DNA from: Phycisphaerales bacterium
GTDB taxonomy: Bacteria; Planctomycetota; Phycisphaerae; Phycisphaerales; UBA1924
Length of the DNA: 64,000 nucleotides
Assembly: GCA_029260555.1 (NCBI GenBank)
Contig: JAJDCZ010000010.1
Location: forward strand, 21,305-85,304
Direction of reading: 5' to 3'
Shown: piece by piece, positions 25,760 through 35,669 of the stretch
Position numbering within the stretch: the first letter of the stretch is position 1
Layout: each line of letters begins with the position of its first letter
The notes under the pieces: generated by a model
Told to the model about the DNA's origin: nothing
Databases searched by the model: none
The model's input: the letters and a program-made list of their open reading frames with translations, nothing else
Made by a program: the position numbers and the translations under genes

Positions 25760-27940
25760 ATGCCTCAGTCACCCGCCCCAACTCTCGATTCCAGACGCAC
25801 TGCCTCAAAGGTGCGCGCCGAACCTGTCGTCTGGCTCATGGGTGGCGCCCTCACCGTGTGTGTTGCGATGATTCTCACACTCCTGACCCTCGTCGTCATC
25901 CAGGGGTTCGCCACATTCTGGCCCAAGCCCATTGATCTCGTCACACTCAAGACCGGCGAAACATTCCTGGGCAACCCTCTTAAAGAACAGGACATCGAAC
26001 AAACTGATGGCCCTGTCGATGAAAACTTGCCAACACCTCGCCAGAGACTCTATCGCGTAGGCAATCGTGATCTGGGGCAAGCTCCATTCCGCTGGGTGCC
26101 GGTTGATCAGATCACTTCTCTATCTCGTCCAAAAAATGCTGTTCAAGTTCAAAGACAATCCTGGGGCATCTTCCTTGGTACTCCAAGGCAAATCACTCAG
26201 ACCATACCAGCCGATGACCCCGACTCACCTGACCAGATCAAGATCCTCGCCCACTCAGATCAGGATGATTTTCAAAGTACCCTGCAAGTTCAGCTTGCTG
26301 CTGCACAAAAAAGACGCCATGCCATCAATCAACTCGTGTCACATGAGATGGGCAAGGTTAATCAGAACATGGAACGCCTCAGGCTGCGCATCAAAGAGGC
26401 AGAACTTGAACGCCAGCGCACCATCAACAGCTCTCAAAGCGGCCCATGGCTCAACAATGCTGCAGCAATCCTCCTGATTTTGCTTAGTGCTACTTCATTT
26501 CTTGTTGCCTTGCGTTTGCTCAGGACCAAAAATCCTGCCATCACTCCCACAAAACGCAAAAAAATGCCCGGCCAGGCACTCTTTGTGCTCAGCCTTGCAC
26601 TGGCACTCTTTTCCGTGCTTGAAAGTCCATGGATGAGCAGTTCCATGAGCCAGGATAAGCTCGACAGTATGAATCAGACCGCTGCGGTTGAGCAAGACCA
26701 ACTCGAGCAACGCTACCAGAAGATTCAGCAGCGCGTCGAGAAGATCCAGAATGAGGATGAACACTGGCGAATCGTCATCGAAGAACCCACAACTGGTCGC
26801 TTTGCACCTCAGAGTCAGACCTTGTCTGATCAGCCCATCCTGCTCTCACAAATCGTCCGCATCGTTCCCGCCAACAACTTGAATCTACAGCAGAAATTCG
26901 CTGTGTATTTCAATCGCTGGTCAGAGTTCATTTCTGCTGACCCCCGTGAAGCCAACACCGAAGGAGGCGTCTACCCCGTCCTCTTCAGCACCGTCCTCCT
27001 CACCATCCTGCTCAGCCTTGTCGTCGCACCCTTTGGTGTCATCGCAGCCCTTTACATGCGCGAATACGCCAAACAGGGACTCCTGACCAGCATCATCCGC
27101 ATCGCGATCAACAACCTCGCTGGTGTCCCCAGCATTGTCTATGGCGTATTCGGCCTGGGCTTCTTCTGCTACACCCTCGGCAGGTACATCGACTCAGGAC
27201 CCACCACCAATCTCGTTCAATCAAAATCGTCATGGTGGGTTCTCATGCTCAGTCTGGTCATGATCCTGCTTCTCACCTTCACATTCAGCAGCCTTGCAGC
27301 AAAAAAATACTCCAAAGCCTCAATGCTCAAGAAAGTTGCCAGCCTCGGCTGGCTTGCTGCGGTTGTATTGGTCATCGCTCTTTTTGTCACCACGCCATAC
27401 TTCCATGGCTTCTTTGAAGCGAGCCTCCCCACACCAACCTTCGGCACCCGAGGCCTGCTCTGGTCCGTCCTCACACTCTCACTGCTCACCCTCCCCGTCG
27501 TTATCGTTTCTACCGAAGAAGCCATCTCAGCAGTGCCTTCCACCATGAGGCAAGGCAGCTTCGGGTGCGGCGCTTCAAAATGGCAAACCATCCGCCGAAT
27601 TGTGCTCCCAAGTGCAGCCCCCGGCATCATGACGGGCATGATCCTGGCGATGGCGCGTGGTGCGGGCGAGGTCGCCCCCCTGATGCTCGTTGGAGCGGTC
27701 AAACTTGCACCTGAACTGCCTATGACGAGTCAGCCCCCGTTCCTCCATCTGGACCGCAGTTTCATGCATCTGGGGCTGCACATCTTTGATCTTGGTTTCC
27801 AAAGCCCCGATTCTCAAGCAGCACGCCCCATGGTCTGGACCAGCACCCTTCTTTTGATCACCGTAGTGGTATTTTTAAATCTCCTGGCCATCTGGCTCAG
27901 AGCCAGGCTCCGCAAAAAGTTTTCCAGTAACCATTTCTGA
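25760..27940 (+). CDS. pstA: Phosphate ABC transporter permease PstA, extended
   Basis: 726 residues against about 300 in E. coli. The N-terminal helix (about residues 30-52) is followed by a long extracytoplasmic region with a predicted coiled-coil (about 190-215, [19 protein letters not shown]), two additional membrane helices ([18 protein letters not shown] and [15 protein letters not shown]) and another helical segment with [19 protein letters not shown]. The permease core starts near residue 400 ([20 protein letters not shown]) and has the EAA loop [19 protein letters not shown] and [18 protein letters not shown] short gap of 17 bp separates it from pstC. It forms the phosphate channel with PstC. 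Confidence 0.9.
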   Translation: MPQSPAPTLDSRRTASKVRAEPVVWLMGGALTVCVAMILTLLTLVVIQGFATFWPKPIDLVTLKTGETFLGNPLKEQDIEQTDGPVDENLPTPRQRLYRVGNRDLGQAPFRWVPVDQITSLSRPKNAVQVQRQSWGIFLGTPRQITQTIPADDPDSPDQIKILAHSDQDDFQSTLQVQLAAAQKRRHAINQLVSHEMGKVNQNMERLRLRIKEAELERQRTINSSQSGPWLNNAAAILLILLSATSFLVALRLLRTKNPAITPTKRKKMPGQALFVLSLALALFSVLESPWMSSSMSQDKLDSMNQTAAVEQDQLEQRYQKIQQRVEKIQNEDEHWRIVIEEPTTGRFAPQSQTLSDQPILLSQIVRIVPANNLNLQQKFAVYFNRWSEFISADPREANTEGGVYPVLFSTVLLTILLSLVVAPFGVIAALYMREYAKQGLLTSIIRIAINNLAGVPSIVYGVFGLGFFCYTLGRYIDSGPTTNLVQSKSSWWVLMLSLVMILLLTFTFSSLAAKKYSKASMLKKVASLGWLAAVVLVIALFVTTPYFHGFFEASLPTPTFGTRGLLWSVLTLSLLTLPVVIVSTEEAISAVPSTMRQGSFGCGASKWQTIRRIVLPSAAPGIMTGMILAMARGAGEVAPLMLVGAVKLAPELPMTSQPPFLHLDRSFMHLGLHIFDLGFQSPDSQAARPMVWTSTLLLITVVVFLNLLAIWLRARLRKKFSSNHF

Positions 27941-27953
27941 GGGGCATAAGGCT

Positions 27954-28889
27954 TTGCAAAGCACTACCATCAGGCCAGGATTGACCCGCGAGAATTCACG
28001 ATTGACAGATCCAACCATTCAAACCCGAGCCGCCTTGTCTCAGCAGAACGCGACTTCTGGAAAGAGTTCTGTCCTTGATGCCATCCGTGCGGGCGAAGCA
28101 ACAACACCCATCATTCACGATGCGCTCCAAAACGATGAGCAGGTTCTTCGCATCGACAACTTCAGCCTCTGGTACGCCCAGAATCAGGCGATCTTTGATA
28201 TCTCCATGAATGTGCCCAGGAATAAAGTCACCGCGTTGATCGGCCCCAGTGGCTGCGGCAAGTCCACACTGCTCCGCTCGGTCAACCGTCTCAACGATCT
28301 GATCGACACCGTTCGCACCAAAGGCCAGATGTGGATCAATGACAATCCCGTCTACGCACCGGAAGTCGATGTCATCGATTTGCGAAAACGCATGGGCATG
28401 GTCTTTCAAAAATCAAACCCCTTTCCAATGTCCATCTTTGAAAATGTCGTCTACGCCCTGCGAATAGATGGACAAAGGCGTAAAGATGTCCTCGAACACG
28501 CCTGCGAAAATGCCTTGCGCGGTGCAGCCCTCTGGGATGAAGTCAAAGATCGACTCAAAAGCTCAGCCTTGGGACTATCTGGCGGCCAGCAACAGCGCCT
28601 CTGCATCGCTCGGGCAATCGTTTCTGAACCAGAAATGCTCCTCATGGATGAGCCTTGCTCTGCATTGGACCCCGTCGCCACAATCAAAATCGAACAACTC
28701 ATCGCTGAGATCAAAGAACGCTACACCGTGCTCATCGTCACCCACAACATGCAACAGGCTGCCCGCGTCAGCGACAACACCGCATTCATGTACCTGGGAT
28801 GCCTTGTCGAGTATGGTCAAACCCAGGAAATCTTTCAGCGCCCACAACTGCTTGAAACAGAGCAATACATCACCGGTCGATTCGGCTAA
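27954..28889 (+). CDS. pstB: Phosphate ABC transporter ATP-binding protein PstB
   Basis: 311 residues. Walker [11 protein letters not shown]-loop region [18 protein letters not shown], signature LSGGQQQR and Walker [13 protein letters not shown] are all intact, and the FPMSIF and RLCIARA context is typical of PstB. The TTG start at 27954 has AGGGG 9 nt upstream. The first about 60 residues, before [10 protein letters not shown], are an extra N-terminal extension rich in Thr and polar residues; an internal start would remove it but none has a better ribosome site. It energises phosphate import and lies 13 bp after pstA. Confidence 0.95.
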   Translation: MQSTTIRPGLTRENSRLTDPTIQTRAALSQQNATSGKSSVLDAIRAGEATTPIIHDALQNDEQVLRIDNFSLWYAQNQAIFDISMNVPRNKVTALIGPSGCGKSTLLRSVNRLNDLIDTVRTKGQMWINDNPVYAPEVDVIDLRKRMGMVFQKSNPFPMSIFENVVYALRIDGQRRKDVLEHACENALRGAALWDEVKDRLKSSALGLSGGQQQRLCIARAIVSEPEMLLMDEPCSALDPVATIKIEQLIAEIKERYTVLIVTHNMQQAARVSDNTAFMYLGCLVEYGQTQEIFQRPQLLETEQYITGRFG

Positions 28890-29158
28890 TCAATTTCAAG
28901 CAATCTACTCGTTCAGGGGAAAATGGGGGATGTAAATTGGCGCGGTAAATAGGAGTGAGGCATCCAGTATTCGCACGATCTGGGCGCGATTGCTTTTGTT
29001 TTGTTGTCATTCAGATTGATTCATTCCGAAAACGAGCGTTTCAGGTTATCTGGCATAGGTTGTGTGGTCGATTTCATCCATAGTGCTGCGAGAGTGTGCG
29101 CGATGGCGGATATAATTATCGGAGCCGATAACAGTTTGGCTCTGGTGGACCAGAATGA

Positions 29159-32068
29159 GTGCCCAAGTTGATGGAAAATCGCATGAATGCTGCAAAAGGA
29201 ATGGTGCCTGCTGTTAACGCCTGGAGCCCGGACTATCTCGAAGCTCAATACCAGCAGTACAAGCAAGACCCTGAATCTATCACAGAAGATCTGCGTAGCT
29301 TCTTTCAGGGGTTTGATCTGGCTCAGGCACTTTCAGGCTATGTGCCCATGGCTCAGAGTGATCAGCAGGCAGCTGCTGTAGCGTGTTTTCAGAACGCTGT
29401 GGATAGTCTCGTGCAGGCGTACCGCGAGCATGGACACCTGGCAGCTCACTTGGACCCCTTCGGCAGAGAGCCGAGCGTTCCCAATGTCCTCAGTCTCGCA
29501 TACCACAACCTCACCGAAGCGGATCTGGACAAACACTGCAATCTCGGCAATCTACCTCTTTCTGGTCAGCCAACGCTCAGGCAGATCATCAGCCGACTTG
29601 AAACCTCATACTGCAGAGCTATCGGTGCAGAAATCACGCCGGTTCCTGATGTTCAAGAGCGAGATTGGCTGATCAATCGGTTCGAAGCGGTCAGCGATGG
29701 CACACCTCTAAGCAACAGCATGCGAATCAATGTGCTGGAACAGTTGCTCAAGTCCGAGATATTCGAAAAGTTCCTCGGCAAGCGTTATCAAAGTGAAAAA
29801 AGATTCAGCCTTGAAGGTTCTGAATCGCTCATCCCGCTCCTGGATGCAGCAATCGAGCAGGCATCAGAGGAAAGCATCGAAGAGATTGTACTGGGCATGG
29901 CCCATCGAGGCAGGCTCAATGTGCTCAACAACATTCTGGGCAAATCCTACGAGCAGATCTTTACAGAATTCGAAGACAACTGGGATGAAGACTTCGTCGA
30001 TGGTGGAGGGGATGTCAAGTATCACCGAGGCTACTCAGGCAGCCGACAGCTCTCTAATGGCAAATCGATCAACCTGGCGCTGAGTTCCAATCCCAGTCAC
30101 CTCGAAGCGGTGGATGCTGTCGTGCAGGGGCGTTGCCGGGCCAAGCAAAGGCTGCGGGGTGATAAACAACGCGAGCATGTCATCCCGATGCTCATCCATG
30201 GCGATGCGGCCATAGCAGGTCAGGGCATCGTCATGGAAGTGCTCAACCTCTCTCAGCTCAAAGGCTACACAACCGGCGGCACAGTGCATGTGGTTGTAAA
30301 CAACCTCATCGGCTTCACCACCGCGCCCGAAGACAGCCGAAGTACACACTACTGCACAGATGTCGCCAAGATGCTCGGTGCTCCCGTGTTTCATGTCAAT
30401 GGCGAAGATCCAGAAGCAGTCGTCACCGTTGCACGCCTGGCGGTTGAATACCGCCAGCGCTTCAAAAAAGATGTGATGATCGACCTCTACTGCAACCGAA
30501 AGTTCGGCCACAACGAGCAGGATGAACAATCATTCACCAACCCCATACTCACCAGACTTGTCGCAAGCAAACCCAGTACGCTGAGCACTTATGTCAAAAA
30601 ACTTCTTGTTGAAGGTGTGATCACAGAAAGCGATGTAGACCTGATCCGCCAGCGGCTTGATGCAGCTCTCGAAAAAGCCCAGGAATCTGCACGCAAAAGC
30701 CCATATGACCCAACAATCGACCCTGGCTCAAAGAAATGGGTTGGGCTCTCCAAAAAATACTCCTTTGATCCTGTGGATACCACGGTCAATCCTGAGATGA
30801 TCCAGGAAGTCTGTGATGGGCTTGCTCGCACGCCCGAGGGGTTCAACCTCAATCGTAAACTCAAGAGTTTGCTCAAATCCCGTGGCTCTTTGCTTGAGAC
30901 CGGGGAGATTAGTTACGCCGATGCGGAATCACTCGCCTATGGCACGCTGTTGCTTGAGGGCGTGCCCGTTCGGCTCAGTGGTCAGGATTCACGCCGAGGC
31001 ACCTTCAGCCATCGCCATGCGGTTTTGCGTGACAGTGAATCGGGTGAGCCTTATGTCCCCTTGAACAACATGCGCGATGTGGGTGATCTGCAAACAGATA
31101 CACCGCCCGGCTCGATCGCCCCCGATGGACGACCAAGACAAGCACACTTTTGTGTATACGACAGCCCGCTTTCTGAAGCATCGGTGCTGGGCTTTGAATA
31201 TGGCTATTCACTGGCAGATCCGAACATGCTGGTGATCTGGGAAGCACAGTTTGGTGATTTCGTCAACGGTGCTCAGGTTATCATTGATCAGTTCATTGCT
31301 TCAGCAGAACTCAAGTGGGAACGATGGTCCGGTTTGACCTTCCTGCTGCCACATGGCTACGAGGGTGCCGGTGCTGAGCATTCATCCGCTCGCATGGAAC
31401 GCTTCCTCCAACTCTGTGGCAACGACAACATGCAAATCGTATATCCATCCACCGCGGCCCAGACATTCCATGCTCTGCGCAGGCAGGTCAAAACCCCTTA
31501 TCGCAAGCCCTTGATCATGATGACGCCCAAGAGCATGCTCCGTGTGCCCACCAGCCACATCAGCGAGCTCTCGCAAGGCCAGTTCCATGAGATCATCGAT
31601 GACCACAGATTCTCTCAAGGCGAAAAACCTCTGGACAAATCAGGCGTGAAGACCGTGATCCTCTGCTGTGGCAAGATTTATCATGAACTGACAGCACGAC
31701 GGGATGAAATTGATCGCCAAGACCTGGCAATCGTGCGTATCGAACAGCTTTATCCATTCCACGCAAAATTGATGGACACAATCATCGAGTCATATCCAAA
31801 AAATACGAAGTTTGTGTATGTTCAGGAGGAGCCTCGCAATGCTGGTGGCTACTTGCACATTGCTGATATTCTGCTGCACCAGTTTGGCATGCAGATTGGC
31901 TACATCGGCAGGCATTCAAGTTCAACACCCGCGATTGGTTCCAAGTCTCGCCACAAGGTACGCCAGGAGCAGCTTTTGACCGAGGCGGTTGGTCCCAAAC
32001 CCGCTGTTGAGAAAAATACAGATACAGAACACCCCAAAAAGAATAACCAACCTATATCTGCAGCATAA
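29159..32068 (+). CDS. sucA: 2-oxoglutarate dehydrogenase E1 component
   Basis: 969 residues, close to the normal size of about 930. It begins with the E2-binding N-terminal segment (SPDYLEAQYQQYKQDPESI), has the thiamine diphosphate site (HGDAAIAGQGIVMEV ... VVNNLIGFTT), the segment MAHRGRLNVL, the EFGYS-like FEYGYSLADPNMLVIWEAQFGDF and the C-terminal PRNAGGYLHI-type region. It oxidatively decarboxylates 2-oxoglutarate in the TCA cycle. The start is uncertain: GTG 29159 is the first, and ATG at 29171 or 29183 are equally possible; GGTGGA lies at 29143. sucB follows after 39 bp, as a two-gene operon. No lpd (E3) is nearby. Confidence 0.95.
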   Translation: MPKLMENRMNAAKGMVPAVNAWSPDYLEAQYQQYKQDPESITEDLRSFFQGFDLAQALSGYVPMAQSDQQAAAVACFQNAVDSLVQAYREHGHLAAHLDPFGREPSVPNVLSLAYHNLTEADLDKHCNLGNLPLSGQPTLRQIISRLETSYCRAIGAEITPVPDVQERDWLINRFEAVSDGTPLSNSMRINVLEQLLKSEIFEKFLGKRYQSEKRFSLEGSESLIPLLDAAIEQASEESIEEIVLGMAHRGRLNVLNNILGKSYEQIFTEFEDNWDEDFVDGGGDVKYHRGYSGSRQLSNGKSINLALSSNPSHLEAVDAVVQGRCRAKQRLRGDKQREHVIPMLIHGDAAIAGQGIVMEVLNLSQLKGYTTGGTVHVVVNNLIGFTTAPEDSRSTHYCTDVAKMLGAPVFHVNGEDPEAVVTVARLAVEYRQRFKKDVMIDLYCNRKFGHNEQDEQSFTNPILTRLVASKPSTLSTYVKKLLVEGVITESDVDLIRQRLDAALEKAQESARKSPYDPTIDPGSKKWVGLSKKYSFDPVDTTVNPEMIQEVCDGLARTPEGFNLNRKLKSLLKSRGSLLETGEISYADAESLAYGTLLLEGVPVRLSGQDSRRGTFSHRHAVLRDSESGEPYVPLNNMRDVGDLQTDTPPGSIAPDGRPRQAHFCVYDSPLSEASVLGFEYGYSLADPNMLVIWEAQFGDFVNGAQVIIDQFIASAELKWERWSGLTFLLPHGYEGAGAEHSSARMERFLQLCGNDNMQIVYPSTAAQTFHALRRQVKTPYRKPLIMMTPKSMLRVPTSHISELSQGQFHEIIDDHRFSQGEKPLDKSGVKTVILCCGKIYHELTARRDEIDRQDLAIVRIEQLYPFHAKLMDTIIESYPKNTKFVYVQEEPRNAGGYLHIADILLHQFGMQIGYIGRHSSSTPAIGSKSRHKVRQEQLLTEAVGPKPAVEKNTDTEHPKKNNQPISAA

Positions 32069-32107
32069 ACCCTATGTACTTCAAACGAAAAGAAAGGTAA
32101 GCCGAGC

Positions 32108-33409
32108 ATGGCAACCGACATCGTAATTCCAGAAGCAGGCGAGTCGATCACTTCAGGTGTGATCGCAGGATGGCTCAAAGAAGATGGCCAATGGGTCGAC
32201 CGTGACGAGCCCATCCTTGAGGTCGAAACTGACAAGATCACCGTTGAGGTCGTATCGCCCGTTGCAGGTGTGCTCAAGACCAGTGCCAGTGTTGATGATG
32301 AGGTTGATATTGGTGCTGTGGTAGGCTCCATCGACGAATCTGCTGAAAATCCAGCATCTTCATCAGAGCCAAAACCTGCTGAATCATCAAGTCCACCCCC
32401 TGCTCCATCTCTCCCGGCCTCTTCCCCGGCTCCGTCACCCGCGCCCACAGCAGCGAGTGCAAGCTCTGCCAATGACTGGGATCAGGTTCGTCAGGCCAAC
32501 AAAGGTGTGCCCGCAACGCCCGTGGCTCACAAGATAGCAGATGAGCACCATGTCAATCTCTCGCAGGTCATTCCCACCGGTGCAGGTCATCGCGTGCGTG
32601 AGCAGGATGTGCTGGCCTTTGTTCAGACCCACAAGAGCAGTCCGGCGCCGTCACCTGAGCTGCAACCAGGCACAACGAAATCTGATCGAAACATCACCGT
32701 AAAGAAACTCAGCCCGTTGCGCCAAAAGCTGGCTTCGCGTCTTGTTGAGGCTCAGCAGACAGCCGCGATGCTCACCACATTCAATGAGTGTGACATGAGT
32801 GCTGTCATGGCTTTGCGAACTCAATACAAGGAAGACTTCAAGGAAAAGTTCGGCGTAGGGCTTGGGTTCATGTCGTTCTTTGTGTCCGCTGTTGCCGCTG
32901 CGCTTCAGGCAGTACCCAAAGTCAACTCATACATCACCACGGATGGCTCAGGTCAGCCCGCGATGCAGAGTCATGACTATTGCGATATTGCTATTGCCAT
33001 CGCTGGGGCGAAGGGCTTGGTCGTGCCTGTGCTTCGTGATTGTCAATCGCTCTCGTTTGATCAGATCGAGCGACAGATCAAAGCATTCGCTCTCCGAGCA
33101 CAAGAAGGTAAACTCACCCTTGAAGAAATGCAAGGCGGAACCTTCACCATCACCAATGGAGGCATCTTTGGAAGCCTTATGTCAACACCCATCCTCAATC
33201 CGCCTCAGTCAGCAATCCTGGGGATGCATTCGATCAAGAACCGTGCTGTGGAAGACCCTGCTAACCCGGGTCAAGTGGTGATTCGACCCATGATGTATCT
33301 GGCACTGAGCTATGACCATCGCATCATCGATGGCTCAGAAGCGGTGACATTCCTCGTGAAGATCAAAGAAATGATCGAAGATCCTTCACGCTTGCTCTTT
33401 GGCATCTAA
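32108..33409 (+). CDS. sucB: Dihydrolipoamide succinyltransferase (E2 of 2-oxoglutarate dehydrogenase)
   Basis: 433 residues. An N-terminal lipoyl domain carries the lipoylation motif [11 protein letters not shown] (Lys43). A linker rich in Pro, Ala and Ser (about 78-118) leads to the E3-binding domain ([25 protein letters not shown]) and the catalytic domain, ending with the active-site motif [13 protein letters not shown]. It transfers the succinyl group from E1 to coenzyme A. GAAAGG upstream supports the ATG. The final 24 bp overlap the 3' end of the phosphatase gene on the other strand. Confidence 0.97.
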   Translation: MATDIVIPEAGESITSGVIAGWLKEDGQWVDRDEPILEVETDKITVEVVSPVAGVLKTSASVDDEVDIGAVVGSIDESAENPASSSEPKPAESSSPPPAPSLPASSPAPSPAPTAASASSANDWDQVRQANKGVPATPVAHKIADEHHVNLSQVIPTGAGHRVREQDVLAFVQTHKSSPAPSPELQPGTTKSDRNITVKKLSPLRQKLASRLVEAQQTAAMLTTFNECDMSAVMALRTQYKEDFKEKFGVGLGFMSFFVSAVAAALQAVPKVNSYITTDGSGQPAMQSHDYCDIAIAIAGAKGLVVPVLRDCQSLSFDQIERQIKAFALRAQEGKLTLEEMQGGTFTITNGGIFGSLMSTPILNPPQSAILGMHSIKNRAVEDPANPGQVVIRPMMYLALSYDHRIIDGSEAVTFLVKIKEMIEDPSRLLFGI

Positions 33410-33895
33410 ATCAACTGCAGATTCTTGCTTGAGTATGTACTCAATAAGCCCGGCACATGCAACTTCAAGCATCTCGTATACATTGGCAAAGCCATCACCC
33501 TGGTCGTAGTACGGATCTGGAACATCCAGAAAGTCAGCATCAGGATCGAACTTCCTGATCAGATGGACCTGCTGTGGATCGGCTCCAAGTTGCAGGATAT
33601 CGCGAGCGTTTGATCGATCCATGACGATGAGCCAGTCAAATCTGGAAAAGTCAGAGTCAGGTTCGATCTGCCGAGCGATGCTGACCAGTTCCACATCATG
33701 CTTCTGTGCGATGCGTATGGAACGAGCATCTGGTGTTTCACCAGCATGCCAGTTACCAGTGCCACAAGAATCGACATCAAAACGCGCTGAGAGATCCAGA
33801 TTGTGCAGTTGGTGAAGGAAGATCCCTTCAGCCAATGGTGACCTGCAGATATTTCCCAGGCAAACAAAGAGAACACCAATACGATCTTGAGGCAT
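33386..33895 (-). CDS. Low-molecular-weight protein tyrosine phosphatase
   Basis: From the ATG at 33895 the product is 169 residues, the normal size. The P-loop [14 protein letters not shown] (CX5RS, catalytic Cys and Arg) lies at the N-terminus, and the acid loop [12 protein letters not shown] carries the conserved Asp. Such enzymes dephosphorylate protein tyrosine or arginine, often on exopolysaccharide kinases. The frame continues 32 codons upstream, but that extension is Cys/Pro/Ser-rich and unlike the family; no start has a strong ribosome site. The gene converges on sucB with a 24-bp overlap of 3' ends. Confidence 0.9.
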   Translation of the reverse strand: MPQDRIGVLFVCLGNICRSPLAEGIFLHQLHNLDLSARFDVDSCGTGNWHAGETPDARSIRIAQKHDVELVSIARQIEPDSDFSRFDWLIVMDRSNARDILQLGADPQQVHLIRKFDPDADFLDVPDPYYDQGDGFANVYEMLEVACAGLIEYILKQESAVDLDAKEQA

Positions 33896-34441
33896 CAATG
33901 GAATCCATTTAGCTGAGGGTTGGCATGACCTTCGATTCTCTTTGAGCATACTCCCAGAGGGAAGGCATGTCAGGTGGGTGCAAAAATGCAACGACCACTG
34001 GAGCTAAACTCCAGAGCGTAACCTCCGCACGCTCTGGTAGTCCAAAAACATCCAGCGGCCGATGCCTCCCTCCAAATCTCGCGGTCTTGACTGGCAGCCA
34101 AGGTCAGAAGAGACCTCAACACCCAACGCGCCATAAGCCCTCCAGCTTGTAACGCGCCACTCTCTCTGCCCCGTGCTCTCTCACAAAGAGCAAGCTCCGC
34201 GATAGGTGGGTAAAAAAATATCTGTCTTCGGGATCTTGAAATCCCATAGCATCACACTTCATGGTGGTAATGCATATGCAAAATAACACATTTCTGTGGC
34301 ATATGGTAGTGACTTTCAGGTGATTAGTCGTTTTTTTGCCAATTTGTCCACAATTCTAAGTGGCTGATATACAAGCAGATACAGAATCTACCTAATCTTC
34401 TTGATAAATATACCCACTTATCGGACTGCCGCTTGCCTGAT
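33896..34441. other. Intergenic region with hairpins and an inverted-repeat-bounded AT-rich segment
   Basis: No gene was recognised. It contains two overlapping perfect hairpins: CTGGAG/CTCCAG (33998-34003 with 34009-34014) and CCAGAGCGT/ACGCTCTGG (34011-34019 with 34029-34037). Further right, 34201-34422 is AT-rich and bounded by inverted ends. It separates the phosphatase start from the end of the topoisomerase VI A gene. Confidence 0.6.
34201..34422. repeat. AT-rich 222-bp segment bounded by imperfect inverted repeats
   Basis: The left end GATAGGTGGGTA (34201-34212) matches the reverse complement of the right end (34411-34422, TACCCACTTATC) at 11 of 12 positions. The interior is clearly more AT-rich than the flanks and includes a run of seven T near 34330. 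It might be a MITE-like remnant or a structured RNA; no target-site duplication was evident. Confidence 0.35.
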
Positions 34442-35611
34442 TTAGCTCAGCCAGTCCTGCCTGGCAAGCCTCTCGGGAACATAGGTTTCGGTCACATAGC
34501 TGATGTCTTTGGTGATCAGCGATTCAACCTCCATCTTGAACCCGTTGGAAAGCATTTTTTTGATCTCTTTTTGCCAGCCCTTGTGGTCTTTGAACCAAGG
34601 ATACTCAGCGATCTGCCTTGCTCTGTTGATGTCTCGCTCGTTGAGTGCGATCTGAACATCATCGCTCAGATTGCAGCGTTCGTAATCCATGCCTCGAATA
34701 CCGAGGTACTTGGCATCCGGAATCGCCAGCCGTTCTGATTCAAACGCCAGACTGATCGAACCCTGCTTGATCACGCTGAAGATGTAGTGCCCCCATGGGT
34801 CGCAATCGAGCAGGCAATAGACAGGGAGTTTGAGTTCCTTGTGAAGCCGATGCAAGAGTCGCCGTACTCCGCGAGGCGGTTGCCCGCCACCCTCTGTGAG
34901 AATGCAGTTGTGCTTTTCCCAGAACCGATCTTCGTTGAATCGGCTCCAGACCGTATTTTTTTCGACATGCAAAATGAAATCAGCGGTGCAGTCTTTAAAC
35001 TGAATGACATCAGGCTCGACGATGCTGGGAATTGCATACCCACCTGAGCCCATTTTTCGACAGTTGATCTCATCACCAGAATCAATGATGGTGATGTTTC
35101 CGACCATCGTGCCAGCTTTTTTTGCAAAGATGTGCAGCTCTTCGCGAAGTGAGCCAATCGCAACTTCCATATCTTCCAGAACCGTGTCCGATTCGGACTG
35201 CTCATCGAAAGTCTTTTCGTTCTTTGTGCCCTGGATTGTGTGCAGACCCATATAAAACATACCACGAAGGCTGAGGGTCTTGTCTGCTTCGATCAGATTG
35301 TTGATGCCATTAGCGTGCAGCATGGTCTGCATGAACTTCTTGGCCTGCCCAAGATTGAACAGCTGCCGCTCCTGACAGGCGTTGCCCATTTGCAGGATTT
35401 TGCGGCTCTTGTTCCATCTGGTGTTGGAAAGTGTCCTGGAAGGAACCTCAATCTTCGGCTCCCTGCCCGCCAGCGATGATTTAACTACCGATTGCGCAAG
35501 CTCGCTGAGCTTGCCTCTGGTCAAAGTATCTCGATCGCGCCGGTGCGCTTCAGCTTTGGTGCTGGAGCGAGAAGTGGTCGGTGTTTTCTTTGTCTTTTTT
35601 TTCTTGGCCAT
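34442..35611 (-). CDS. top6A: DNA topoisomerase VI subunit A (Spo11/Top6A family)
   Basis: From the ATG at 35611 the product has 389 residues, matching the family. The basic N-terminus (MAKKKKTKK) precedes a winged-helix domain with the catalytic tyrosine in SLRGMFYMGL (Tyr at about residue 120). The Toprim domain has the DxDPxG metal site in LLDCDPWGHYIFSVI (Asp about 268 and 270). With subunit B it makes a double-strand break through the 5'-phosphotyrosine and passes DNA through, relaxing or decatenating. The reading frame extends 12 codons upstream of this ATG without support. It lies 58 bp downstream of the B subunit gene on the same strand. Confidence 0.93.
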   Translation of the reverse strand: MAKKKKTKKTPTTSRSSTKAEAHRRDRDTLTRGKLSELAQSVVKSSLAGREPKIEVPSRTLSNTRWNKSRKILQMGNACQERQLFNLGQAKKFMQTMLHANGINNLIEADKTLSLRGMFYMGLHTIQGTKNEKTFDEQSESDTVLEDMEVAIGSLREELHIFAKKAGTMVGNITIIDSGDEINCRKMGSGGYAIPSIVEPDVIQFKDCTADFILHVEKNTVWSRFNEDRFWEKHNCILTEGGGQPPRGVRRLLHRLHKELKLPVYCLLDCDPWGHYIFSVIKQGSISLAFESERLAIPDAKYLGIRGMDYERCNLSDDVQIALNERDINRARQIAEYPWFKDHKGWQKEIKKMLSNGFKMEVESLITKDISYVTETYVPERLARQDWLS

Positions 35612-35669
35612 GATTAAAAATGTCTTGATATGAATCGTGCTGTGCAAAGTTGTTCAACGCTAAGAGAAT

